NCBI GenBank assembly: GCA_920105625.2
Contig: OV050032.1
Span: 77,543,879 to 77,607,878, forward strand
Reading direction: 5' to 3'
DNA: 64,000 bases
Origin: Clusia tigrina
Taxonomy: Eukaryota > Arthropoda > Insecta > Diptera > Clusiidae
The number at the start of each line of letters is the position of its first letter. Position 1 is the first letter of the stretch. A program made the position numbers and the translations under genes. Under the pieces are notes generated by a model, which saw only the letters and a program-made list of their open reading frames with translations, was not told the DNA's origin and did no database searches. Below are positions 47,617-57,857 of the stretch, one piece after another.

Positions 47617-47925
47617 CGCCCTCTCCACTTTCCGGTGGAAGTAAATGGTAGTCCTCTCCCGTATGCGTACTATACGATATGGTGGTATATTGAAGCGGAC
47701 TCTGCCATATTTCCTCGGAGTGTGGGCCTTAAGTGCCTGCACCAGACTTGGTGGTAGTTGCGTAGCTTTGGGTCCATCTAGTTCGGCGTTGCTCTCAAAA
47801 ACTATATCTGACCATCGAGTTTCTGGGGTGTTGGCCGTGCATTCGTCTGTTGTCTTCGGTGTAGCTGGTGTCGTCTTCTGCCTCTTCCAATTCCCATCAG
47901 AGGTGTCGTCGGCGCCTGAAGAGTT
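47617..47925 (-). other. 3' untranslated region of ULP2-carrying element
   Basis: Between the ULP2-like stop and the 3' LTR. It holds the polypurine tract next to 47617 and no further gene. Confidence 0.7.
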
Positions 47926-48794
47926 TCACCTTTCTGGAGTGGATTCTGATTTTAACCGGGAGTCGGTAGGCTTATTTAGACACAGTTGCTTGAGGATATG
48001 GATTATCTCTCGTCTCTTCTGCCGGATCGTATCATCTGTGTACCATTTGTTTAGATCGGCTGATCTCCACTTGTCGCTGCCTATGGCTTGGGTAAAGAAA
48101 CTCTCCGCATTTTGCAAGGTAAACACACCACAGTCCGTCTGGCTATGTTGTTGTGGCGTCTTTGGGACATAAACCGGTATGTTGTTACCATCGAATGTGG
48201 CGGGTGGCATTCCTCCAATTTTCGCCCTGAATTCCTCCTGGTATTGACGAGCTGCTTCTGCTTCACGTGTGTAGGATCTCTTTACCATGGAGTCGAAAAT
48301 TAAAATTGTAGTGTCTTGTTGTCCTGTCGCAGCTGCACCCGGGAAACATATGATGATAAGGTACCAGTTCTGATTTTGGTGGATAGGAATCATTATGAAG
48401 TCTTTCTGGAAAATATTGTCGTTTTTGGTCCATCGTCTGACACGTTGATGTTGTTTTTCGGGCGTGTCAGGCACTTTCGTAAGTGATGAAAAGAAGTGTG
48501 TGCTAAATATATACAATTTTTCCTGTTGACTGCGGGGTTGAGGTTATGTCGAATCCACTTGAGGTAAAAATCTATGATTATATCATTCAGCAACTGGCCC
48601 CCCTGTAGGCGTGCGACGTCGTTTTTCCGGATGCACAATCCGACTACGCCGGTTGGGTACACCAGGAGTATTTCCTCTTGTTGGTCTTCGTCTTCATCTC
48701 CTGAACTTATCTCCAGTGTAGGCAGTTCCTTGGTCCATGGTGTCTCAATGTTGACACGTGTTAATTTTGTGTAGGCCATTTTTGCATTGTTCAT
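47926..48794 (-). pseudogene. ULP2/SENP6-7-like SUMO protease (C48) in env position
   Basis: Two overlapping minus-strand frames form one intronless C48 peptidase domain of about 290 residues. The first (48794 to about 48520) has an acidic stretch then ILLVYPTGVVGLCIRKNDVA and LLNDIIIDFYLKWIRHNL, the substrate-groove start of ULP2-type enzymes. The second (48516-47926) has RVRRWTKNDNIFQKDFIMIP, NWYLIIICFPG, ILIFDSM and PQQHSQTDCGVFTLQ. Catalytic Asp (48292-48294), Gln and Cys (48130-48132) are present. The catalytic His position is Asn (48367-48369). A one-base frameshift at the A-run (48517-48521) separates the frames. Such enzymes remove SUMO chains. It lies about 190 bp after the integrase stop and before the polypurine tract. 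Confidence 0.88.
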
Positions 48795-48986
48795 CTCTAT
48801 CTTGGATTTTTTTAACTTTGACTTGATACTTACTTGTTGCCAGCTAGTTTCTCAAAGAGGATCTTGGCTGTGTGGCTGTGAGCTTTATACGCGAAACTTT
48901 TTTTTTCTTCGGGAAACGGTAGTTTGTTGTTTTCTCGGCTTCTCCCTCGTTCTTTGTCAACGGGCTCTTTTATCAGTTTTCTTGTA

Positions 48987-51900
48987 TTAATTTCCCCCAT
49001 TCCCTGACCTTCGTGGAAGGGTAATTTGACCTTCGCTGGTGTCAGGTGTACAGTACGGTTTTAGTTCACTTATGTGGGCAGTTTTTTTTCGTCTACCTCC
49101 CTGCTGTGCTAACGTCACTATTACAGGAGAACTGAAATTTTCTACTCTATATGGGCCATCGTAGCGTGACGCCAAGTTAGCTGCGAAATGATTCGTGGCT
49201 TTGGACAGGTGGTGCTGCTTGACTAATACCATCTGCCCAATATTAAGTTTCCATGCTCTATGTCGTAAGTTGTAATGTCTACCCGGATCCTGTGCAGCTC
49301 GTTCCAAATTGCGTCTAACGAGGGTGTAAATTTCCTTTAGTTGTGCCGTTCGCTCGTCGAGACTTCTGGTTAATTGTCCAGTTCCTATGGTGACTTCGTC
49401 ATACATGGCTCTTGGAAAACGTGGTTCCCGTCCTTGTACTAGGTACGCGGGGCTATATCCCGTAGTTTCCGAGACACTTGTGTTTATTGCCAGCGTTAAT
49501 TCCGGTAGTAGATCGTCCCATTTTCGCTGTTGCTTGTTGGCAAACTGCGATATCATCGTCTTCACTGTACGATTTGTGCGCTCAACCGCGATCTCTTGAG
49601 GCGTGTAAGGTGCAGTGAATTTATGTCGTATACCGTAGTGCTGCGTGAACTTGCGAAACGTTTTGCTCGTGAACTGGGATCCATTATATGTGACTAGAAT
49701 CTTTGGGACCACGAAGCGTGCAATGATCCGTTCCCGGAAGGCCCATTGTAAAGTCTCAGTAGTGGCTTTCCGGAATGGTACCATTTCTGTCCATTTTGTG
49801 AATTTATCACAAAACACCACCATCATGGTGTTCCAATGCGTGGAACGAGGTAGTGGTCCCACAAAATCTGCGCAGAGAATTGCCCATGGTTCATCGGGTA
49901 TTTGGGTTAGCATTTTCCCCGCAGGCTGCTGTTGACTGCTTTTGTACTCTTGACAAAGTTTACACTGGCGTCCATATCGGCTAATATCCCTGAAGAAACC
50001 TGGCCAATAGTACCTATTGGCTATCCGGGCGATAGTTTTCCGGATACCCAGATGTCCTGCTGTCGGTGCATCGTGGTTTTCTCTTAGAATGCGTTCCCTC
50101 AATGGTCTGGGAACGCATAACTTCCATGGAGTGCAGTCTTCATCGCCTGCTCGATTTGGTGTATGTCTGTAGAGTTGTCCATCTTCGATGGCATAATTCG
50201 CGTATTTCATGGGCTCCGCCATCACTTCCGCCTTACGTTTCTTCCACCAGTTGCAGTTCTGCTCATGTTCTTCGTGTACTTTCACACCTCGTGCAGGTTC
50301 TATCGGCTGTCTCGAGAGTGCGTCTGCCAACACGTTGAGTTTTCCCCGCCTGTATTGCACCTCAAACGAGTGCTGTTGCAGGTCCAGTGCCCACCTGGAT
50401 ATGCGTCCCGAAGGACTCTCAATAGAATTTAACCATTTTAGCGACAGATGGTCTGTAATCACGGTGAACCGGTAGCCCTCGAGATATGGCCGCATCTTTC
50501 TTATACCCCACACTATGGCTAAGCACTCTTTTTCCGTTGGTGAATAATTCTGCTCCGCTCCATTTAAGTGTCGGCTGGCGTATGCTATTACCCGCTCTGT
50601 TCCTTCGATTTCTTGGGTAAGTACAGCACCCAAACCATAGTCACTAGCGTCCGTCTGTAATATAAATCTTTGCGTGAAGTCAGGACAGGTGAGGATTGGC
50701 GCCTCTGTTAGTTGTTGCTTTAACTGCTCGAACGCTGTTTGTTGGTCTTCGGTTCACTTGAAGTGCTTACCCTTCTTTAGTAGTGCTGTCAGGGGGTGTG
50801 TGGTTTTAGCAAAATCAGGTACGAAGCGTCGGTACCAAGATGCAATGCCTAGGCACCGTCGTAGCTCTCGTATATTTTGTGATGGTTTTAATTCCCGAAT
50901 GGCCGCCACCTTATCAGGGTCCGTGTGGATACCTTTCTCACTGACTATGTGGCCGAGATATTTGATCTCGCTGCAGAAGAAAGCGCACTTCTCTCGATTG
51001 AGTTTTAAATTTGCTTCTCGCAATCGCCTGAAGACTTCGGCAAGATTTTTCTGGTGTTCCTCAAGAGTTTTTCCTGTGACGATTATATCGTCTAAGTAGG
51101 CGAAGGCGTAGGGCTCCAAATCGGGGCCTATTATTCTATCCAAAGCTCTCTGGAAAGTTGCCGGTGCAGAGTGTAGCCCGAAGGGCATGACCTTCCATTG
51201 GTAGAGTCCCCTACCTGGTACAGTGAAGGCTGTGTATTGTTTGCTTTCCTCCTCCATGGGAATTTGCCAATACCCGTTCTTTAGGTCCAGACTGCTGGTG
51301 TACTTTGCTTCGCGTAAGCGGTCCAGGATGTGATGTATCCGTGGTAGCGGATAAGCGTCTGGAATGGATCTTGCGTTCAGTTGTCGATAGTCGACACACA
51401 GTCTCCAACCTCCATCCTTCTGTCGCACGAGTACAATTGGGGCACTGTGAGGGCTGTGGGACGGCTATATGCAATCTTTTGCCAACAGATCATTCACTTT
51501 GTTGATCACCTCCTGTTGCGCTGGGTTTCTTGGATAGTATCTTTGTTTTATTGGTCTATCATCACGCATCACAATTTTGTGGCTGGTAATGTTGGAGACG
51601 CCTGTTTCCTCGTTGAATTTACTTAGCTCTGTAGTTAAGAATTGTTGAATCCTTTCCTCCTCTGTGAGGGCCTCTTCCCGAATGGTCGTGCACAATGTAA
51701 AATCTCGGAGTTGCACGCCATCGGCCTGGGGTCCTAGTGTGACTTCTTGATCCCCGCATCTTATTTTTGTGCCTTGCTTCATCATGAAGTCAAGACCTAG
51801 GAGTAGGTCATCTGTAGACTCGGGCATCATTAAGCAGTCTAGTTCGCAAAGTTGTTCTCCTAGCTGTATGTTCACCCTGAGTACTTCTGTTATTTCTCGA

Positions 51901-52085
51901 GTGCGCCCGTCTGCCATACGTGTGCGTATGTGTGTGGGGGTTACCCCACCTGTGATTGCACATAAGTGGCGGCTAAGGCGTTCGCTGACGAAGCTCCGCG
52001 TAGCTCCGGTATCGATGGTGGATGTGACTTGGATGGCGCCAATGGTGACCGCGGCACAGATACGCTGTCCATCGTAGCGTAAAAT
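48987..52085 (-). pseudogene. pol: Pol of ULP2-carrying element: protease, RT, RNase H, integrase
   Basis: One frame of about 1030 codons with only two stops (TAG at 51462-51464, TGA at 50751-50753). Protease: STIDTGATRSFVSERL (about 52000-52020). RT: WRLCVDYRQLNARS, TSSLDLKNGYWQIP, and YAFAYLDDIIVTG (about 51075-51110), then YLGHIVSEKGIHTDP. RNase H: LQTDASDYGLGAVL, TEKECLAIVWGIRKM and VITDHLSLKWL. Integrase: HLGIRKTIARIANRYYWPGF, CKLCQEYK, CADFVGPLPRS, VTYNGSQFTS, VERTNRTVKTM (catalytic Glu), then a GPYRVENF C-terminal module. ITDNGSQF is ITYNGSQF-like here (VTYN), so the second catalytic Asp is Tyr. Ends at 48987. Confidence 0.95.
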
Positions 52086-52087
52086 AC

Positions 52088-53325
52088 TTAGTGGTTTTGA
52101 GGACTGTTGTTGGTGGGCTGCACCATGCCTCGTTGCTGGCGGCAGCCCCGCTCGTTTCCCCCTACCGTCCTACAGCATTCAACTGTTCTAGTGCCTCTCT
52201 TTCCGCACTCCCAACAGAAAAGTACTTGGGCAATGCGGCAGTGTCGCGCTATGTGGTCTGACTGACCACATCGTCTGCATGCTGTTCGTGGATTTATAGG
52301 TAATACATTGTTGGTACAGTTGGCCGGTGCTACTTGTCGGTTCCACGTTTCGCGTGGGTACATGCGCTCGACCCGTGGTTGTATCTTGTGGCGTGTTGGT
52401 GGTGGTCGTGGTGATGATGGTCGTGGTGGTGCTGGTCGTGGTGGTGCTGCTCGTGAAGTATCGCTGTCACCACGTATACCCTCGAGGTCTTCCGCCATTT
52501 CCACCAGTTCTTCAAGCGTATCGAAATCCTTTCGCCGGACATACCACTGGTATTCCTCCAGGCTGTTGCGAAAGATTCGTTCTAATTTCTGGGCCTCCGT
52601 GTATCCTGCGTGAGGCATCAGGTTTTGAAGTTCTACCACGTACGGTTTGAAGTGTTCACGTGGGTTTTGCCGTCGTTGGCGAATTCCATCCTACAGCTTT
52701 TCGAAGTACCTGGTGGGTAGGAAAAACTTCAAGAAGTCCTTTTTGAATAGCACCCAATCGACCCATGCTCGATTGTTGTTTCTATACCAGAGCAGAGCAC
52801 GCTCCTTTAGGAGTTCTGGCATAGTTCGAGGCAGCATGTGCTTGTTTAGTCCATAGACTTCCGATAATTCTTCTACTCGCTCTATGAAAGCTATCGGGTC
52901 ATGCCCTCCATCAAGGACCATTTCCCAACGTGGTCGATGACTGCCGAGTCGATTGCAACCCCGCTTCGCGAGACTTCGGGGAGTACTGTCTGGAACGCGG
53001 TATCATATACAGCTGGCACATTTCCGGCTGCCCATAGCGTATCTTTCTTCGTGGCTGTCGATGCTCCGAGGCTTACAGGCCGCTCTGCGCTGGGGCTAGC
53101 TCTCAAGTGTAAACTGGGTCCAGGCGACAAACTCCTAGTGTGTCCGGCCTGTAGCTCTGCCAGCCGAACCTCCTGGTCTAGAGTCATCTCTGTGTCGGTG
53201 ATGAACTCCGCAAGCCTCTTTCGTAGCTCTTCCACAGGGCCCGTGGCCTCTAGGCCAAACTCGACACAACAGACTACCAGTTGGTCTTTCCGCACGGTGT
53301 ACACCCAACTAGTCTTTCCCATCAT
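52088..53325 (-). pseudogene. gag: Gag of ULP2-carrying element
   Basis: The first frame (53325-52891) starts with a SAP-like helix pair (VEFGLEATGPVEELRKRLAE). A frameshift near 52915 leads to the capsid-like part (GGHDPIAFIERVEELSEVYG, ERALLWYRNNNRAWVDWVLF), interrupted by a TAG at 52688-52690. The C-terminal frame ending at 52088 continues with an Arg/Pro-rich stretch and two knuckles: CRRCGQSDHIARHC and CWECGKRGTRTVEC. Overall about 410 codons, a normal length for this type of gag. Confidence 0.9.
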
Positions 53326-53416
53326 GTGTCAGACTCTGGTGAAGGGGCTTGAATTGGATAATCTAGCTCTGTTCTATTTACTCTCCTTATTCTGAGAGTC
53401 CCTGCTTGAGCGCCAC

Positions 53417-55122
53417 TGTAACGACTCGTTTTCTATAGCTGGGGTAGACTCAGCGGCTTCCAGGGGTCGTTTACAGAAAATTTATAAATTCAATTCCACC
53501 AGGGCTATTATATTTAAAATTACTTTATTTATTTAAAATATATTAATAAAGTTTACTACTATGGACTTAGTTAGTCCTTACAATACTATTGAATTGTACT
53601 TAGGTCTATCACTTGGGGTAGTACTCTTCGCGTGCCTAGCTAAGGTTTTATTTTTGTTGTCCTTGTCCCTATAGGCGCACTGTCACGTTGCAGATCTATG
53701 TGCCTCAGTTAGAAAACGATTTAAAACCAGATGTTCTCACTGAGGCTTTAAGTTTTGGTAGCGTATGGGTCTTAGCGAGAAAACGATTGAAAACCAGATG
53801 TTCTCGCTAAGTCCTCAAGTTCTCGTAGCGTATGTTACTTATGGCCTTGTCCCTATAGGCGACCTGTCACGTTGCAGAGCTATGTGCCTCAGTTAGAAAA
53901 CGATTGAAAAACAGATGTTCTCACTGAGGCTTTAAGTTCTGGTAGCGTATGGGTCTTAGCGAGAAAACGATTGAAAACCAGATGTTCTCGCTAAGTCCTC
54001 AAGTTCTCGTAGCGTATGTTATTTAGTGAGAAAACGATTGAAAACCAGATTGGCTCACTAAGTCTCTAAGTCTCTGTATCGTTTGTGTCTCAGTGAGAAA
54101 ACGATTGAAAACCAGATATTCTCACTGAGTTCGTAGTGTATGTGTCTAGTAGAATAGGTGTTGTCCAGTCGGCGGTATGTAGAAAAATAGATCTAATCTC
54201 GTCGACGGTATATAGCAAAAGAAGCTCTGATCTATTCGGCGGTTTGGAGTACACGAGAGGTCTGAACTCGTCGTCGGAATGCAGCAGAAGAGCAGGTCTG
54301 ATGTCGTCGGCGGTATGCAGCAAAAGAGGAGGTCTGATGTCGTCGGCGGTATGCAGCAAAAGAGACCTACTCCTCGAACGACACGGCTTATATAGTCTTA
54401 AGCGACCTCCACTGCCAGTGTATAGTGTTGTTGGCGGGCTGTTATTTGAAGTTCCACTCCCGTTGGTCGGCGTCGCTTGTTGCTAAGCCATGCTCGTTGT
54501 TGTTGTAGTGGTTTGTCCTTTGATAACCTTCTTCGCTTTGTTGTTGTTCTTCTGTTTGTTGCTGTCCTGAGTATTTGTCCTTTGAGCACCTTCATCGCTT
54601 TGTTGTTGTTCTTCTGTTTGTTGGTATCCTGATCATTTGTCCTTTGGCAACCTTCAATAGTGTTTTGCTATTGTGGACATTTGCCCTTCGTTCACCTTTG
54701 CAGCTTTGTCCATCACTCAATTATTTTATGTATAATTTTCTTCTTTTCCTCTTTGTGCTTTGTCCGTACTGGTGGCATGCGTAGCGATCGTTCTGTCGTG
54801 CTACTTTTTTGTTTTGTATTCGTTTCTACATGTCGTTGATATATTCTTTAGTGAACGAACGTATTCGGCAAGCTCGGTTCCTACTGGGTACTCCACTTCT
54901 GGGCTTTGCTTGTATTTGTTGTAATAATCCATATGTGGGTGTCTCTTTGAGTTGGTATTAATTCAATGTTGCGTTGCATTAGCCGTGAAGGCTTTTGCTA
55001 TTTTCTTAAATGCCATACTTGGGATTGTTACTCATGGCGTGTGTGTGTATAAAGTTTCCTAAACGGCGCTCGTTGGTTTTGTTGTGAGGCAAAATTTATA
55101 TTTGTAAATTTTGGTCCTCACA
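53417..55122 (-). repeat. 5' LTR of the ULP2-carrying element
   Basis: 1706 bp, same ends and hairpin array as the 3' LTR. It has an extra ~58-bp copy of the TTTGTCCTTTGA...CTTCTGTTTGTTG segment near 54515-54630. One loop-stem unit is damaged (54024-54065, TTGGCTCAC). Confidence 0.93.
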
Positions 55123-55126
55123 GTCA

Positions 55127-56050
55127 ATTGAAAAATTTTGGAACTTTGAAGAAATGGAAGACACAAAACCAACAATGTCTGCCACAGAAAAAGTATGTCA
55201 AACTCATTTCGCACTGAGCTCCACTCGAAACCATCAAGGTCGATACATAGTCAAGATTCCATTCGCAGAACATACATCCGCTCTAGGCGACTCAAAGAAA
55301 ATCGCAACCAATCGATTCTATCAGCTGGAGAGAAACCTGGCAGCAGATAAGGATTTGAGGTTTCAGTATACCGCATTCATGGACGAATACGAATCATTAG
55401 GGCACATGACAAAAACAAATGTCGACAGCATAATATCACATTGTTATTTCATCCCGCATCATTGCATCAAGCGGCCAGAAAGAAGCATCACGAAGTTAAG
55501 AGTCGTGTTTGATGTCTCAGCGATGACGTCAGCAGGTTTAGCTCTCAACGACCTTATGCACACAGAGCCAACGATTCGGTGCAACGGTGCAGCATTCACT
55601 TCGAATGCATACGTAGAATTTCTAAATGATAATATGGTCGAACATGTCTGGTCTACAACTGGAGTCGCAAGAGGGAATAGCCAGGAAGACCGTGTAAATC
55701 GTTCGACACTATCGGTCATCGCGAAGTTATCAGCAGATGAGCCAACCAAATGGTTCAAATATGTGGCACAAGTACAGAGGGTTATCAATTCTCACATACA
55801 CAATTCAACACATTCGTCCCCGTTTGAGATCATGTTCGGCACAAAAATGCATCACCAAGCCCAAACCGGATTGCTGGAGTTGTTAAACGAGGAAATAGTT
55901 ACACAGTTCAGCGAAGGGAGACAGAAACTACGCATAGAAGCAAAACGCAACATCGAAAAAGCACAGCAAACATTCAAACGAAACTATGACAGAAAGTTAG
56001 GGGATCTAGTGGCAATAAAAAGGACGCAGTTAGTTGCTGGCCGTAACTAG
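55127..56050 (+). pseudogene. Chimeric frame: BEL/Pao RT N-terminus fused to Gypsy B integrase
   Basis: An uninterrupted 298-codon frame (55154-56050). The first ~145 residues are BEL/Pao pol between protease and RT: VCQTHFALSSTRNHQGRYIV, LERNLAADKDLRFQY, DEYESLGHM, then LRVVFDVSAMTSAGLALNDL. At about 55585-55591 it switches in frame to Gypsy B integrase (GAAFTSNAYVEFLNDN, VARGNSQEDRVNRS). That continues to a basic tail and stop. The junction has the short repeat GGTGCA on both sides. No catalytic site is complete in either half, so a functional enzyme is unlikely. Confidence 0.9.
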
Positions 56051-56346
56051 CAACCGCGTTTCTTGGTCCTTATGAAATCATCAATGCTAAAGGTAACGGG
56101 CGTTACGATGTGAAAAAAGCCGCAAAGGCGGAACACGGAGAGAGAAACACACACAAAGCATTCAGCAGGCGGAGTACAAATAAATATTTTAAACACGAGC
56201 GCGCCACACACACGCTAACCGATCGTAAACGCAAAGCTGTAAACAGGCAGAGTACGAAGAAACGATTCTACAACAACAGCAAAGCGACAACTAACAGCAG
56301 CGGTCAGGCCACACTACTGCAAGCAACAACTATGATGGACAACTAG
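56051..56346 (+). pseudogene. Gypsy B integrase C-terminal tail
   Basis: A frameshift after 56045 moves to AFLGPYEIINAKGNGRYDVK, the GPY/F module, followed by a long basic tail (56110-56343). This region is missing from Gypsy B copy 2. Confidence 0.75.
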
Positions 56347-57003
56347 AGGAATTACAACAAGGTGGTTAACCAGCAGAAGTTGAAGGTGGCCTAAGGACAA
56401 CTGGACCACAACAACAAGGAGCACTGATCCCATGGCAAGCTTTCGCTATATAAGCGGAGTGAACCAGACAGTGAGTCTCTTTGATCCAGCATCGCTCCGT
56501 AAGTACACAACGCACCAAGCTCCTAGAGACGCACCAAGCTTCGTAGTTAGTTACTTTCACTATTGACAATAAATCAACGAAGACAGAGCCAGGAGTTTAT
56601 GGTTTTGACCGACTCTCCCTGGGACATATACGCAACACAGACAGAGCCAGGAGTTTATGGTTTTGACCAACTCTCCCTGGGACACATATGCAAAACAGAC
56701 AGACCCAGGAGTTTATGGTTTTGACCGACTCTCCCTGGGACACATACGCAACGCAGACAGAGCCAGGAGTTATTTATGGTTTTGACCGACTCTCCATGGG
56801 ACACTAGTACAAACCATGGACACTACCGCGAGCACACAGAGTAGGGTATAATTAAAAATAATTATATATATATGTATAGGAAATAAGTATAAAATTTTAT
56901 AAATAAATAAAACACTTATTAAAACTAACACAATTGGAATAAATTTCTGTAAGCGACCCTGGAACCCGCTGAGTTTTTACCCCAGCGAAAACGAGTCGTT
57001 ACA
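56347..57003 (+). repeat. LTR-like terminal region with 59-bp tandem array
   Basis: It ends AACGAGTCGTTACA like the solo LTRs and the ULP2-element LTRs, and has GTTGAAGGTGGCCTAAGGAC near its start, as they do. A promoter-like CTATATAAGCGG lies at about 56446-56457 and AATAAA at 56903-56908. The 5' boundary is not resolved. The tandem array is at 56580-56812. Confidence 0.7.
56580..56812. repeat. 59-bp tandem repeat x 4
   Basis: Units built on AGACAGAGCCAGGAGTTTAT, then GGTTTTGACCGACTCTCC, then CTGGGACACATACGCAAC. The fourth unit has a 4-bp insertion (TTAT). Confidence 0.93.
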
Positions 57004-57251
57004 GATGGTCACCCTCAAGTATGCAGACAACATATGGTACGATAATGAGGTGGCGAATTCGAAGCGAGTTGGTATGGCCTTTTTATAAAAGAGAGTCAGT
57101 CGTTGAGAGTCGTTGAAAGTCGTCACTTGATTAAGTTGTAAAGTTGTACATCCGTTTTCATATTCAGTTGTTCTATCAATATATCCTTCGGGATTTAAAT
57201 TTAATAAAGAATATCATAACTATATCACCACAGTATAATTATTTATTTACA
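57004..57251 (+). repeat. Gypsy B LTR (solo, 5'-clipped)
   Basis: GATGGTCACC...TTTACA matches 34343-34595, lacking only the first 4-5 bases. It joins the preceding LTR at TTACA, a sequence common to both termini. Followed by TA/ATGTAT microsatellite to about 57345. Confidence 0.85.
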
Positions 57252-57345
57252 TATATATGTATATATATGTATGTATATATATATATATGTATATGTATAT
57301 TTATATGTACATGGATATGTATATGAATTTGTAAATGTATATGCA

Positions 57346-57857
57346 GACAATTAACTACTTACTACTTACTATTCATGCAACGTGCTATTGTATTTAAAAG
57401 TTTGCTCGTTTCTCACACTTCGTCTCCGCTTTTGGTGTGCTTCAGTTATTCAGTTGTTGCACCACACTTTTCTATTTACAGCGCTCTGCGACTATCACTT
57501 TTTAACTCTCGTTGCTAATACGACGCTCACGCTACTTGCTGCCACTCTCAGCATTCGGCTATGATTACTTTGCCACTGGGGGCTCGTCCGGGATTCGGCT
57601 ATGATCACTGTTGCACTGTCACTGGATAACTGATCTGCTACTATGATGTTTACTTTCGGCTACTCTCACTATTTCACTGCTGCTGCTACTACGATGTTCA
57701 CTTGGTCACTTGCACTTGTTCACTGATCTCGATGTCTTGTGCGCAGTCGCTTATATACCTCTTGCACACGATAACCTCAACCAACCTGCGAACGCAGCCT
57801 CGCATGTTTTCTGGCATTATTAGGGGCTGAAATCGATGCTCATCATAAAACTATTGT
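57346..57857 (-). repeat. LTR of mdg1/412-like element, copy 2
   Basis: Copy of 38850-39344, with TGTTACAATAG at the minus-strand start (57857) and the TATA box near 57736. It shares the TGGGGGCTCGTCCGGGAT sequence at 57576-57593. Confidence 0.75.

Larger units (their letters stand above)
45974..55122 (-). mobile_element. Gypsy-type LTR element carrying a ULP2-like protease (9.15 kb)
   Basis: A complete minus-strand element: 5' LTR 53417-55122, primer site TGGCGCTCAAGCAGGGAC (in 53398-53416), gag, single-frame pol with two stops, a ULP2/SENP-like gene, polypurine tract (GTGGAGAGGGCG, near 47617-47630), 3' LTR 45974-47616. A 4-bp target duplication GTCA (45970-45973 and 55123-55126) flanks it. 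It sits inside the BEL pol gene. The LTRs differ mainly by a 58-bp duplication in the 5' LTR and scattered substitutions, so the insertion is fairly recent. Confidence 0.95.

Noticed and set aside
47645..48172. Plus-strand 175-codon frame opposite the SUMO protease
   Set aside because: Shadow of the minus-strand gene; no recognisable motif.
52308..52650. Valine/glycine-rich plus-strand frames
   Set aside because: Antisense shadow of the Arg/Pro-rich part of gag.
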